Assembly: GCF_016056305.1 (NCBI RefSeq)
Contig: NZ_JAECZC010000008.1
Span: forward strand, 1 to 64,000
Source of the DNA: Amazonocrinis nigriterrae CENA67
Lineage (GTDB): Bacteria > Cyanobacteriota > Cyanobacteriia > Cyanobacteriales > Nostocaceae
Length of the DNA stretch: 64,000 bases
Direction: 5' to 3'
Each line of letters begins with the position of its first letter. The stretch's first letter is position 1. Of the stretch, positions 40,296 through 50,554 are shown one piece after another. The notes below the pieces were generated by a model. That model had not been told where the DNA came from. It saw only the letters and a program-made list of their open reading frames with translations, and searched no databases. The position numbers were made by a program, and so were the translations under genes.

Positions 40296-41460
40296 GAGTT
40301 TATTTCTAATGAATAGTCGTTGTTGCTATGTAAACAGATCAAAAAGTATTAGTAAGCTGGTAGATTACCCAAGGATGCACATACGAAATTACGTGCTTGT
40401 TTTAGGTAAAACGTACACAATAAACAATAGCTGAAAGAAAATTTTTGCTTCAGCAGTTATATGAGGATAAATTTTGGCATTTATTAATTTGAAGTAAAAT
40501 TGATGTGTAGTATCTTACCTTTAATTTATATGTTGACACAAGCCTGATTTAAAAACTTCATAAAATAACAGTTTTCTCACTTCAGATATTGCAGCAACCG
40601 TAGATACCCCTAAAAATTAAATAAATAGTACAATTTTCCTCAAAAATGTTTAAATATCGTTATTTAGAGTTATCATAGTCTCAGCTAAAATCCTATATAT
40701 CTATTCAAAAAACAGTAATTTTATCTAACAAATCAAGTAAGTTCTAGTTATCATAAAACTAATATTTACCGTAACATTACAGTTGTAGTCTCATTTTGAC
40801 AGTGCAATTACTTTATGAAACTTTAATTTAATCAAATTAGGATTGACGCAAGTGTTGTATTTTTTTGCAAAAAGCGTCCCAAGTCCAAAAATCTTGACTT
40901 TTGAACGCCAGTTTGCGAAGGCATCAGTGTCATACATATCTGTCTAGCGAGATAGTAAGATTTTTCGCAGTCATATCAAATAATTTTGAAATATCAAATA
41001 TCAGATTTTTCACTGATAAGTTTTTTTTAACATACAGGAAGTCCATGAGTTTTTTGTTAACTGTTACTCGGTGGGTTAGGATTAGGTTTGGCGATCGCAC
41101 GCCACCTAGTGGAACTGCATGGTGGAACAATTGAAGCACAAAGTCCAGGTCTTGAGTAAGGAGCCACCTTTACAATCCGACTACCACTAATGCCTACAGC
41201 ACCAACAACAAGTCATGAATTGTATGATACCAACCATCATTGTTCACGGTGGTGCAAAAACTAGAACAAGTGGCGTGCGACTGGCGTCGAGTGACCTCCA
41301 AGACAGGGGCTACCTCACCGCGCTGGCTCACCAATGGCAAAGAACGACCAGATAAAGTGATACTTTCGAGATTGTTAAAGTATTATAAATTACTTAATTA
41401 AAATCAGGCTTAAGCTGTATTCTCTTACTGAGAAAAATCAGCATATTAATAATTTTACAT
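40296..41460. other. Long AT-rich intergenic region with kinase relic
   Basis: About 1.16 kb. Bases 40296-41060 show nothing I can support. A histidine kinase fragment lies at 41070-41264, followed by a dispersed repeat (GTGCGACTGGCGTCGAGTG, CTACCTCACCGCGCTGGCT, 41271-41335) also seen near 19030. Confidence 0.45.
41070..41264 (+). pseudogene. Histidine kinase C-terminal relic
   Basis: The frame reads [20 protein letters not shown], then IEAQSPGLE, a TAA, and GATFTIRLPLMPTAPTTS. This is the G2-box end of a HATPase_c domain as found in PAS/hybrid kinases of Nostoc; the TAA replaces the usual Gly/Gln of GxGxGATF. Nothing upstream extends the domain, so only the last ~65 codons of an old gene remain. 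Confidence 0.7.
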
Positions 41461-42861
41461 ATGCATTTTGGGCAACTGAGGAGTAATACAAGTATAGATA
41501 AATTTTTGGAAATAACGGAACAATATCTGTTATTTCGGCAACTCACCCCCATTGAGCAATTAATCCTGCGTTCTTCCTTACTGGGACATGAATATAGCGA
41601 AATGGCACGGAACTATACTTACAGTGTCCCTTATCTGAAACAAAAAGCTTCTCAGTTATGGGAGAATCTGTCTCAGGCATCAGGGAAGAGAGTTACCAAA
41701 AAAAATTTGTCATCACTTGTGAATATGTACATGCACAACAGCGATCACAAGTTACAAAGTTCCGTAAATACAAAAATAATCACAAAATCACAAAATAACT
41801 ATCCTACGTGTACACAAACTCAGATCAAATATCCCGGCGGGCCCATACCACTAGACTCTCTTCTTTACATCAATCGTTCCCCAATAGAAGAAATTACTTG
41901 CGCGGAAATTACCCAGCCTCAATGCCTTCTGAGAATTAAGGGTTCCAAGCAAATGGGTAAAACTTCTCTGCTTAGCCGAATCATGGCTCACGCTAAAGCT
42001 GTAGGATATCAAACCATTTACTTGGACTTTCAAGAAGCAGATGAAGCAGTTTTTGCCTCCTTGGATAAATTTTTGTATTGGTTCTGTCTCAATATTACTA
42101 AACAATTGAACCTCAATCCCAAGTTAGACGATTATTGGGATGAGCATATAGGTTGCAAGGTCAGCTGTAAAATTTATTTTGAGGCTTATCTATTCAAATG
42201 TATACATTCTCCCATAGTATTAGGTTTGCATGAACTGAATAGAGTTTTTCAGCATCCTAATATTGCTCAAGACTTTCTACCGATGTTGCGATTTTGGTAT
42301 GAGTTGGCCCAACAGGTAGAAACTTGGCAAAAGCTCAAGCTTGTGCTGGTTTACTCTACAGAAATATATGTACCTCTAAATATCAACCAATCACCCTTCA
42401 ATGTTGGGCTATTAATGAGGCTGCCAGATTTTACTAGTGAGCAGGTTCAGGAGTTAGCAGTAAAATGCAGACTTGATTGCATAGATCGCCCCCAAACTGA
42501 GCTACTAATGTCAATGGTAGGGGGACATCCCTATTTGGTGAACCTTGCTTTTTATTATCTAAGTGCTAAAGGAATGACTTTGGAGGAATTATTATTAACA
42601 GCTCCTACATCAACTGGAATTTATGCTAACCATCTACAAAGTCTTTTGGTAATGCTGCAAACTCAAACACGATTAGCGTTAGCCATACAGCAAGTTTTAA
42701 ATACTAATAAAAGTGTGCGACTAGAAGCTATCACTGCTTATCAGTTAGAAAGTATGGGGCTGATTAAACTAGATGGTAATTTGGCTAAAATCAGGTGTAA
42801 ATTATATGATTTATATTTTAGTTTACACTTACAAGACTTACACAACTGGCACACTAAATAA
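41461..42861 (+). CDS. vMAP-type HTH plus AAA-like (AAA_35) ATPase with altered Walker B
   Basis: 466 residues. Residues 12-90 match the N-terminal HTH of vWA-MoxR-associated proteins of cyanobacteria (LTPIEQLILRSSLLGHEYSE, YLKQKASQLWENL). An AAA_35-type P-loop domain follows from about 124 (YPGGPIPLDSLLYINR), with Walker A G161-T168 (GSKQMGKT) and a sensor-like region. The Walker B, usually LALDEVD, reads LGLHELN: H257 replaces the catalytic-Mg Asp. ATP hydrolysis is therefore doubtful although binding may persist. These proteins are thought to belong to conflict or signalling systems. No effector is fused. Confidence 0.82.
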   Translation: MHFGQLRSNTSIDKFLEITEQYLLFRQLTPIEQLILRSSLLGHEYSEMARNYTYSVPYLKQKASQLWENLSQASGKRVTKKNLSSLVNMYMHNSDHKLQSSVNTKIITKSQNNYPTCTQTQIKYPGGPIPLDSLLYINRSPIEEITCAEITQPQCLLRIKGSKQMGKTSLLSRIMAHAKAVGYQTIYLDFQEADEAVFASLDKFLYWFCLNITKQLNLNPKLDDYWDEHIGCKVSCKIYFEAYLFKCIHSPIVLGLHELNRVFQHPNIAQDFLPMLRFWYELAQQVETWQKLKLVLVYSTEIYVPLNINQSPFNVGLLMRLPDFTSEQVQELAVKCRLDCIDRPQTELLMSMVGGHPYLVNLAFYYLSAKGMTLEELLLTAPTSTGIYANHLQSLLVMLQTQTRLALAIQQVLNTNKSVRLEAITAYQLESMGLIKLDGNLAKIRCKLYDLYFSLHLQDLHNWHTK

Positions 42862-43677
42862 AGGTTAGAGTTGCCAAAAGTTCATAGTCAATCGTCTTTA
42901 ATCAAGCTTTTTTGGAGTATTGACTATTGATAGCCTCAACTAAAAATTTATGACACTTGATATTTACAAGTGTAATTATACTTTAGTAATTGCTGACCGA
43001 ATTTGAGATTTTAGATTGCCGATTTTGGATTGACCCCACTGTGGGTAAGGGTTTGGAAATTTTAACGTGAGTCTCCAACAAAGGCGCACCTGCGGGGCGA
43101 AAGAAACATCTTTTTTCTAAAGTTCGACAAACCTCTCCCTCCTAATCTCCCTTTCCTAAAAGGCGAGAGAAGAACAACGAAAAAATCAGAATTTTACTCC
43201 CTTCTCCTTGAAAAAGAGGTGTTGGTGAGCTATTGCGCTAATGAAATTCCAATGATTGTATCCTTGTTTTAATTTGTGATAATTTTTCTAGCTGACTACC
43301 CAATTAACTGTAAACAATTATACCAAATAATTATTCTTTAATAATTGTCTTAAAAGTTATAACTATCTGCTTAACTGTCTTAACTGTCTTAACTGTCTTT
43401 AATTTTTGAGTGAATTAACTGTTTAACTGTCTTAACTGTCTTATCTGTCTTATCATTTCTTAATTAATTATTCAACTTGTACTTAACTACTTTAGTCAAC
43501 GTATTGCTTTTTTTTTCTAACTATGAAAAGTTATAGCAATACATAAATATCTGAAAAATCATCTTCCAGTATGAAAACTAAGTAATGATTTCAACAGCTT
43601 TTTCAAAAGTTCTATCTTTTCTTAGCTAGCCAATATTTGTTCTTAAGATGTCATTTTTAATTAATCAATAAAACACA
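42862..43677. other. Intergenic region between the two AAA_35 genes
   Basis: About 815 AT-rich bases. It holds a dispersed repeat at 43040-43230 (CTCCCTCCTAATCTCCCTTT, TAAAAGGCGAGAGAAG), the nonamer array at 43371-43454, and no supportable gene. Confidence 0.4.
43371..43454. repeat. Tandem TTAACTGTC nonamers
   Basis: Six to eight copies of CTTAACTGT in two blocks, ending with TTATCTGTC variants. It is the reverse complement of the array at 24075-24128. Confidence 0.65.
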
Positions 43678-44844
43678 ATGCAGTACCAAGTGGGTGGTAG
43701 TCTAAGTTTTGAAGCAGCCAGTTATGTTGAGCGGCAAGCAGACAGAAAACTTTACAAAGCATTAAAGCAAGGTGAATTTTGTTATATTTTAAATTCACGA
43801 CAAATAGGTAAATCCTCGTTGTTAATTAGGATTCGACATCGCTTAGAACAAGAAGGATTTAAATGCGTTACCGTAGATATGACCAATATCGGCAGTCAAG
43901 ACATTACTCCTCAGCAATGGTATAGAAGTATTATCGCTGATTTATGTTTAGGGTTTGGCCTATTAGATAAAATCAATTTAAAAGCTTGGTGGCAACAATG
44001 GGAAAATTGTTCTTTAACTTTTATATTGAATTTGTTTATTGAACAACTACTCTATGTTCACTTTCCCAGAGAGCGACTGGTGATATTTATAGATGAAATT
44101 GATAATTTACTGAATTTGAGTTTTTCAACTGATGACTTTTTTGGAATGATTCGTTTTTGTTATAACCAAAGAGCAATTAATCCAGAATACGAGCGCCTTA
44201 GCTTTGCTGTCTTTGGCGTAGCTATACCATCCGATTTAATTAAAAACAGGAATATAAGTCCTTTTCATATCGGTCAATCTATAGAAATTAACGGTTTTGA
44301 ACAGCAAGAATCCCTACTTCTTGCTCAAGGATTAAAAATAACAGGTACTCAAGCTCAGGCAATTTTAAAAGAAATTTTATTTTGGACTAGTGGACAACCA
44401 TTTTTAACACAAAAAATATGTGATTTGGTTGCCAGTTATGTTCAAAACCCTACAAAGCAACTGCTAGATAGTTCATCAATAGTAGATGCTAATTTTGTCA
44501 GAAACTTGATCAAAAAGTATATAATTGAAAACTGGGAATTCCAAGATGAACCTCAACATTTGCGAAGCATATGCGAACGCATAGAACATAGTAGACAACA
44601 CAAGGATAAAATCCTGAATATTTACCAGCAAATATTACAAAATTTACCAGTGAAATGTGATGATAGTAGAGAACAAAAGGAACTGTTACTGATCGGTATA
44701 GTGGTCATACAAAAAGGGTTACTCAAAGTAAAAAATCAAATTTATGCAGAAATATTTAATCTGAATTGGGTAGAAGAACAAAGGACAAAAAATTCCAGAG
44801 CATCCACTTTGCAAAGATATATAAGTTCTGGTGGAAGAATATAA
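43678..44844 (+). CDS. AAA-like (AAA_35) ATPase, stand-alone
   Basis: 388 residues. An AAA_35 P-loop domain begins at YQVGGSLSFEAASYVERQAD, with Walker A around 39-48 (NSRQIGKSSL) and an intact Walker B D139-E140 (LVIFIDEID). The region FWTSGQPFLTQKICDLVASY and the closing KGLLKVKNQIYAEIFNLNWV are the standard end of this domain, which in Nostoc is usually fused to WD40, TPR or CHAT modules. Here the protein stops 25 residues later without one, so it has lost its effector or acts in trans. Confidence 0.85.
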   Translation: MQYQVGGSLSFEAASYVERQADRKLYKALKQGEFCYILNSRQIGKSSLLIRIRHRLEQEGFKCVTVDMTNIGSQDITPQQWYRSIIADLCLGFGLLDKINLKAWWQQWENCSLTFILNLFIEQLLYVHFPRERLVIFIDEIDNLLNLSFSTDDFFGMIRFCYNQRAINPEYERLSFAVFGVAIPSDLIKNRNISPFHIGQSIEINGFEQQESLLLAQGLKITGTQAQAILKEILFWTSGQPFLTQKICDLVASYVQNPTKQLLDSSSIVDANFVRNLIKKYIIENWEFQDEPQHLRSICERIEHSRQHKDKILNIYQQILQNLPVKCDDSREQKELLLIGIVVIQKGLLKVKNQIYAEIFNLNWVEEQRTKNSRASTLQRYISSGGRI

Positions 44845-44873
44845 GCATAAATAAAAAGTGTGTATCAGCAACT

Positions 44874-45044
44874 ATGAACCAGGATAAACAAGAACGGATC
44901 AAAGCTGCTGAAATTATTTTATGGCAGGGTCAAATATAACAGATTCAGGCTTTATTTCATCATTGCCAAGGTAAACAAGTTCAGAACTTTGTGTCCGTTG
45001 TGCTGAACTCAAGACTTTACCTGCTATTTGAGTATTTTTGGTAA
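44874..45044 (+). pseudogene. Possible gene relic with in-frame TAA
   Basis: From ATG 44874 the frame reads MNQDKQERIKAAEIILWQGQ-I, TAA, then QIQALFHHCQGKQVQNFVSV and VLNSRLYLLFEYFW to a second TAA. The amphipathic pattern is protein-like, vaguely like helical ends of cyanobacterial transposases, but I cannot assign it. It may equally be chance. Confidence 0.3.
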
Positions 45045-45185
45045 AAAAGGATGCTTACAGTTCATTTGATGTGACAAGTCATGGTTTTTTAATTAAAATA
45101 AAAAATATGTGCAACCTGTAAATAACTTGACAGCAGCACTCAAGTTTGTAAGTATCAATATAGTTTATATAATAACATCCCTACT

Positions 45186-46556
45186 ATGACAAAAACACTA
45201 ATGACTGTTTTGCAAGAAATGCGATTATTTATCGTTGTTTGGTTGGGGCAATTAATCGCTTTTACTGGTTCTAGCATCACTTCTTTTGCAATAGATATTT
45301 GGGTTTATCAAAGCACTGGTTCTATCACCCAATTTGCTTTAGTCCTAGTATTTTCTACTGTGCCAATGATCCTGCTTTCTCCCTTCGTTGGTACTTTAAT
45401 TGACCGATGGGATCGCCGTTTGATTTTACTGATTGCCAATTTCGGAATTAGCATTAGTCCCCTAGTGATTGGTAGTTTGTATATTTCTCAACAATTAGCA
45501 GTATGGCATGTATACACCCTGGCTTTGATCCATTCAGTTTTCGCTAGTTTGCTATGGACTACCCTTGCTGCTTCCATAACTAGACTGGTACCAAAACAGC
45601 ACTATAGTCGGGCTAATGGTATGAGTTCTATATCTAACAGCATTGCCCGAATTGTTGCACCTCCTGTATCAGGTGCGTTGTTACCCCTAATTCATATTCC
45701 AGGGATTATCATAATCGATTTGTGCGCGACGGCGGTGGCTATCATTTGTTTGTTATTGATTCGTTTTCCCAAAATTACTTATACTAACGAAGCAGCAAAA
45801 AATAGTTCTATTTGGCAAGATACTCTTGATGGATTCACCTATTTAATTACTCATCCTGGCTTATTAGGATTAACAATATCTATATCTTTTAACAGCTATA
45901 TTATGGGGGGAATTGATATTCTAATTCCTCCTTTAGTATTAACTTTTGCTTCTACAAAAATCCTGGGTCTGGTTTCAGCTTGCTTTGGTATTGGTACTCT
46001 AATCGGTGGTTTGCTGATGAGTATTGGAGGATGGTTAGAGCGTAAGCTCAATATAATATTGATGGCGATGTTAGCCAGTGGGCTATTGATTTTAGTTTCT
46101 GGTTGGAAATCTTCTTTGAGTTATTTCATTTTTAGTATGTTGCTATGCTTTATCTTACAACCTATTATTGGTGGATTGTCACAAACTATCCTGCAAAACA
46201 AAGTGGAATTGAATATGCAAGGTCGGGTGTTTTCGATCAAATCATCTCTTGAAATCGCCTCACTTACTCTAGGCTTTATATCTTTTGGGCCTTTAGCAGA
46301 AATGTTTGAACACTTGATGGTTGCTGATGGTTATTTAGCAAAAAGCATTGGACAAATTATTGGTGTAGGTGCTGGTCGTGGTATTGGGCTACTTTTGTTA
46401 ATCATGGGATTTGTGGTTATTCTAGCCACCGCTATTAGTTACTGTTTCCCTCGCTTGCGGTTTGTAGAAGATGAATATCCAGATGTAAATCTTGATACTT
46501 TTAATATCAGTAGTGAAAGCGATCGCACTGAAGATACTGTTGTATCTAGAACTTAA
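45186..46556 (+). CDS. MFS exporter (macrolide-efflux-like)
   Basis: 456 residues with about twelve helices. The MFS signature loop is GTLIDRWDRRLILLI between helices 2 and 3; the family pattern ITSFAIDIWVYQSTGSITQF is typical of MefA/TetA-type exporters. The C-terminal tail (SSESDRTEDTVVSRT) is cytoplasmic and polar. As first gene of the + strand block it is the natural candidate to export the product. It is 117 bases from the aminotransferase gene. Confidence 0.9.
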   Translation: MTKTLMTVLQEMRLFIVVWLGQLIAFTGSSITSFAIDIWVYQSTGSITQFALVLVFSTVPMILLSPFVGTLIDRWDRRLILLIANFGISISPLVIGSLYISQQLAVWHVYTLALIHSVFASLLWTTLAASITRLVPKQHYSRANGMSSISNSIARIVAPPVSGALLPLIHIPGIIIIDLCATAVAIICLLLIRFPKITYTNEAAKNSSIWQDTLDGFTYLITHPGLLGLTISISFNSYIMGGIDILIPPLVLTFASTKILGLVSACFGIGTLIGGLLMSIGGWLERKLNIILMAMLASGLLILVSGWKSSLSYFIFSMLLCFILQPIIGGLSQTILQNKVELNMQGRVFSIKSSLEIASLTLGFISFGPLAEMFEHLMVADGYLAKSIGQIIGVGAGRGIGLLLLIMGFVVILATAISYCFPRLRFVEDEYPDVNLDTFNISSESDRTEDTVVSRT

Positions 46557-46673
46557 ACTCAAATCATTCTGCTTTCTAAAATAAATCTAAAAGCATCTGA
46601 TACAGCATCAATAATCATGTATCATACACCACATGATATTGATTAATGCTGTGTACAATATCAATAAACAATA

Positions 46674-47897
46674 ATGCAAAAATACATTGTTCCTTATATC
46701 TGTAAGGGAAGTTTATTTGGAGAAGAAGAAATAGAAGCAGTAGCAAATCTTCTTCGTAGTGACGAACCGCTGGCTTTTGGCTCTGAACGTACTCAATTTG
46801 AAACAGAATTTGCCAATTTTATTGGCACAAAGTATGCCTTAACCGTTACCAACTGCACAGTAGGACTAGAATTTGCCACACATTTAATAGGCTTAAAACC
46901 TGGTGATGAAGTTATCGCTACTCCTTTCACATATCAAGCAACTCTCTTACCCTTACTAGATAAAGAAGTAAAGGTGCGATTCTGTGACATTGACCCTAAT
47001 TCATTGTCTATTAATCCTAATAATATTCAATCTCTGATTACAGCCAAAACCCGCGCTATATACTTAACTCACTATGGTGGGTATATGGCAGATATGAACC
47101 CAATTATGGAGTTAGCCAATCAACATAACATCATTGTGATTGAAGATTGCGCCCATGCTAATGGTAGTAAATATCAAGGGAAAATGGCTGGCTCAATCGG
47201 TCATATTGGCTGTTTTAGTTTCCAATCTCTCAAGAATATGTCAACCTTGGGACAAGGAGGAATGTTGACCTTTAACAATGATAGATGGTTTGAGATCATC
47301 AAAAAAATTAGAGCAGCAGAACCAGATGCAGATTTTGTTTCCTGTGAAAGTATTGAATTTGGTAATTATGGTAAGCCAGCTTATGGGATTTATGGGCATG
47401 AAAAAAACTCATACACCCATGAATGCACAGCTATCCGTCATACTGGAACTAATTCAACGTTGAGTGAACCAGCCTGTGCTGTAGGACGAATTCAACTAAC
47501 TAAACTCAATAGTTTTAATCAGAGAAGAAAAAATATTGCAGCTTATTTAAATCAAGAATTATCAAGTATTCCAGAAATACGTGTACAGAAATGGGCGAGT
47601 GGCTATGAACATGTTCAGCATCTATATACGTTTTTTCTAAAATCAGATTCTCGCTTAAATCGGGATGAATTTGCAGCCAATCTAGAAGCAGCAGGAATTC
47701 AAATTATTTTGCGATATTTTCCCCTACATCTGCTCCCAGAATGGAGACTAAAAGGACATAAATTTGGAGAATGCCCCACAACCGAAAAAATTTGGTTTGA
47801 ACAGTTAATCAATCTTCCTTGTTATCCGGCGATGACAGATGAACAAGTGATTTATATGGCAGATAAAATTGTAGAAATTATCAAAAAAAAGCATTAA
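46674..47897 (+). CDS. DegT/DnrJ/EryC1/StrS aminotransferase
   Basis: 407 residues, PLP enzyme that aminates keto-sugars or related carbonyls, or in some homologues acts as a dehydratase. The PLP Lys is K187 (FSFQSLKNMSTLGQGG), with D158 in VIEDCAHANG and the N-terminal LAFGSERTQFETEFANFIG. K187 present favours aminotransfer. A 120-residue C-terminal part closes the active site. The second gene of the + strand block, it is close to the hydroxylase gene downstream (38 bases). Confidence 0.93.
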   Translation: MQKYIVPYICKGSLFGEEEIEAVANLLRSDEPLAFGSERTQFETEFANFIGTKYALTVTNCTVGLEFATHLIGLKPGDEVIATPFTYQATLLPLLDKEVKVRFCDIDPNSLSINPNNIQSLITAKTRAIYLTHYGGYMADMNPIMELANQHNIIVIEDCAHANGSKYQGKMAGSIGHIGCFSFQSLKNMSTLGQGGMLTFNNDRWFEIIKKIRAAEPDADFVSCESIEFGNYGKPAYGIYGHEKNSYTHECTAIRHTGTNSTLSEPACAVGRIQLTKLNSFNQRRKNIAAYLNQELSSIPEIRVQKWASGYEHVQHLYTFFLKSDSRLNRDEFAANLEAAGIQIILRYFPLHLLPEWRLKGHKFGECPTTEKIWFEQLINLPCYPAMTDEQVIYMADKIVEIIKKKH

Positions 47898-47935
47898 CAG
47901 CCAATTACAAATCTATAAGTAAACTAGTTATTACC

Positions 47936-48679
47936 ATGAAACAATTACTGATAAATTGGCTAGAGATTTTTTTATTTGGTGCTGTACTCTGGCTTTGGGA
48001 AATTGCCGATCCACGGACAGAAATTAAATATATCACTGAATACCCTAAAGAGTTGTTGAACTGGGTAGCGAGATTTTTATTTGATATTATTCTGACTTTA
48101 GGATTCGCCTACTGTTTACGGTTTTTATTTACCCCAACGCTTCTAGATGCAGTTGCAAATACTGGTATTTTATCACTGCCGTTATGGGTAAGAGTAATTA
48201 TTTGCTATTTATTATCAGACTTTACTTACTACCTCATTCATCGAGCAATGCATAGTTATCAGTTTTTGTGGCTAACTCATAAATGGCATCATTCCATTGA
48301 TGTGGTGTGGTGGTTAGCTGGTATGAGAGTCAGCTTTATGAGTTTATTCTTGCTGCGGTTTGCTGTGCTTTGGGTGCCACTTTTACAACTGCCTATAGAA
48401 ACTCTGATTGTCATGATACTCTACAGTGCCACAACTCATGTCAATGTTAAATCCCACCCTTGGATGGGAATTATAGAATGGATTTTTGTCACACCTCGCT
48501 TTCACTGCATCCATCATTGTTCTAGTACCAAAGTGCAGGGTAAAAATTTAGGTGGTATGTTTACCTTTTTTGATAGAATTTTTGGCACTTATGTCAACCC
48601 AGAGACTATTAACGTAGAGGAGGAAAAATTCGGTTTAGGAGATGAGCAGATAACAGCAAAAATGATTGTAGGGATATGA
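47936..48679 (+). CDS. Fatty acid hydroxylase / sterol desaturase superfamily protein
   Basis: 247 residues, membrane di-iron oxygenase with four helices. Its His motifs are intact: H102-x3-H106 (HRAMH), H115-x2-HH (HKWHH 115-119), H168/H174 (HVNVKSH) and H190-x2-HH (HCIHH). The superfamily hydroxylates or desaturates sterols, carotenoids and fatty acyl chains. SxtD of the saxitoxin pathway is a member, but similarity to it cannot be judged here. Its stop overlaps the next ATG (ATGA), so it is translationally coupled to the solute-binding protein. Confidence 0.9.
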   Translation: MKQLLINWLEIFLFGAVLWLWEIADPRTEIKYITEYPKELLNWVARFLFDIILTLGFAYCLRFLFTPTLLDAVANTGILSLPLWVRVIICYLLSDFTYYLIHRAMHSYQFLWLTHKWHHSIDVVWWLAGMRVSFMSLFLLRFAVLWVPLLQLPIETLIVMILYSATTHVNVKSHPWMGIIEWIFVTPRFHCIHHCSSTKVQGKNLGGMFTFFDRIFGTYVNPETINVEEEKFGLGDEQITAKMIVGI

Positions 48680-50451
48680 AAACTTGGCAGCAATTTAAAA
48701 TTCTAGGCTTTCGGATTTGGCTGATTTTACTAGTTTTAATAACTTCTATAACAGTAATTAGATACTACTCATTTTATCCTAAAAGCAAAGCTGTACCTGT
48801 CTCGAAGATAATTACTAGCCTTTCTGTATATCCTAAGACTTTTAACCCAGCACTCGATGAGTATCCTAGTCTTGTAGGTTATACCCATGAAGGGTTAGTG
48901 AGTGAAAATAATCAAGGAGTAATTCAACCTAGTCTTGCAGAATCTTGGCAGATTTCTGAAGATAAAAAAGAAATTATTTTTACTCTGAGGTCAGGACTAA
49001 AATGGTCAGATGGACAGCCAATTACCACAGATGATGTAGTGTTTACTTACCGAGATATTTTTCTGAATAAAACTATTCCTACTAATGGGCAAGATTTATT
49101 GAGAATTGGTAAAAATCGTACTTTTCCATCTGTCGAAAAAATTGGTAATCTGCAAGTTAAATTCACTCTACCTGAACCTTATTTTCCCTTCATCAGAGCA
49201 ACAAAGCTACCCATATTACCTGCTCATGTTTTACGCCAAGTTGTCAATATAAAAGATGAAAATGGAAAATCTTTGTTTTTATCAACTTGGGCTAATGATA
49301 CTCCTTCTGAAAAAATGGTTGCCAATGGCCCGTATAAGATAGAAGGTTTTGTTCCTGGAGAGCGGATATTTTTTCGCAAAAATCCTTATTACTGGCGCAA
49401 AGATCAACAAGGTAATTCTCTACCTTATATTGACAGAATAATTTGGCAAACTATTGATAGTACAGATAATGCTATTATTCAGTTCCGCGCTCAAGGATTA
49501 GACTATATTGGTCTTGATCCGAGCTATTTCTCTCTATTGAAACGAGAAGAGAAAAAAGGAAATTTTACCATTTATAATGGTGGTGCTTCTTTGTATGTCT
49601 CTCATATTAGTTTTAATCTCAACCAAGGTAGTCGCAATGGTAAACCCTTAGTTGATCCGATTAAATCTGGGTGGTTTAATAATTTGGCATTTAGACAAGC
49701 GATCGCATTCGGAATTGATCGTCAAAGTCTGCTAAATAACGTATATGCAGGATTGGGAGAAATTGCTACTTCCTATCTTCCTATTCAAAGTCCCTATTAT
49801 CTTTCTACCCAAGCAGGTTTAAAATATTATGAATACAATCCCACAAAAGCTAAAGAATTACTGATAAAAGCAGGCTTTAAATATAATAGTCAAGGTAGGC
49901 TATTAGATAAACAGGGAAATTTAGTTAGGTTTACCTTAATTACAATTGCTAGTGAAAAAATACTAGAAAAAATCGCAGTACATATTCAACAAGATTTAAA
50001 TAAAATTGGTATTCAAGTTGATGTCAATCCTGTAGCTTTGGGATTATTTATAGACAAAATTGTTAACTCTTTGGATTGGGATTGTCATGTAGTACCTCTA
50101 AAGTATCCTGTAGAACCAAATGAGATGGCTAGTGTTTTCTTACCTGAAGGTGGGTTTCATGTATATAATCAGCAACCCCAAAGAGGACAACAACCAATCA
50201 CAGGACGAAAAGTAGCAGATTGGGAACGAAAAATTGGTAATCTCTATGTGCAAGGCGCTACAGAATTTGATGAAGTCAAACGTAAAGCTATCTATGCAGA
50301 AGCGCAACGGCTAGCATTGGAGTATCTACCATTTATTTATTTGGTTAAACCTTTGGAATTAGCAGCTATGAGAAATCGTATCCAGGGATTTAAATATTCT
50401 GCTTCCAGTGAGCCATTTTGGAATATTTATGAATTGAAAGTGGTTAAATAG
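48676..50451 (+). CDS. Family 5 extracellular solute-binding protein, membrane-anchored
   Basis: 591 residues. An uncleaved-looking N-terminal helix (about 11-28, IWLILLVLITSITVIR) lacks a lipobox Cys. The SBP_bac_5 fold follows: ITSLSVYPKTFNPALDEYPS, EGLVSENNQGVIQPSLAESW, LKWSDGQPITTDDVVFTYRD, FRQAIAFGIDRQSLL. This is a peptide or oligopeptide-binding protein of ABC importers, yet no permease or ATPase gene lies in the window. It overlaps the hydroxylase gene by four bases, tying it to the cluster; it could bind the product or a peptide-like precursor. Confidence 0.9.
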   Translation: MKTWQQFKILGFRIWLILLVLITSITVIRYYSFYPKSKAVPVSKIITSLSVYPKTFNPALDEYPSLVGYTHEGLVSENNQGVIQPSLAESWQISEDKKEIIFTLRSGLKWSDGQPITTDDVVFTYRDIFLNKTIPTNGQDLLRIGKNRTFPSVEKIGNLQVKFTLPEPYFPFIRATKLPILPAHVLRQVVNIKDENGKSLFLSTWANDTPSEKMVANGPYKIEGFVPGERIFFRKNPYYWRKDQQGNSLPYIDRIIWQTIDSTDNAIIQFRAQGLDYIGLDPSYFSLLKREEKKGNFTIYNGGASLYVSHISFNLNQGSRNGKPLVDPIKSGWFNNLAFRQAIAFGIDRQSLLNNVYAGLGEIATSYLPIQSPYYLSTQAGLKYYEYNPTKAKELLIKAGFKYNSQGRLLDKQGNLVRFTLITIASEKILEKIAVHIQQDLNKIGIQVDVNPVALGLFIDKIVNSLDWDCHVVPLKYPVEPNEMASVFLPEGGFHVYNQQPQRGQQPITGRKVADWERKIGNLYVQGATEFDEVKRKAIYAEAQRLALEYLPFIYLVKPLELAAMRNRIQGFKYSASSEPFWNIYELKVVK

Positions 50452-50554
50452 TACTTATACCAATTCGTAATTCGTAATTCGTAATTAAGAAAGTCAGATA
50501 TGGCCTGAGTTTCGGGGTTGGAATGTGTTGCAGGATTTGAGAGAATTGGTATTA

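Noticed and set aside
40901-41139. 77-codon + strand and 69-codon - strand frames
   Set aside because: They read other frames across the kinase relic; the relic frame (41070-41264) is the one with family similarity.
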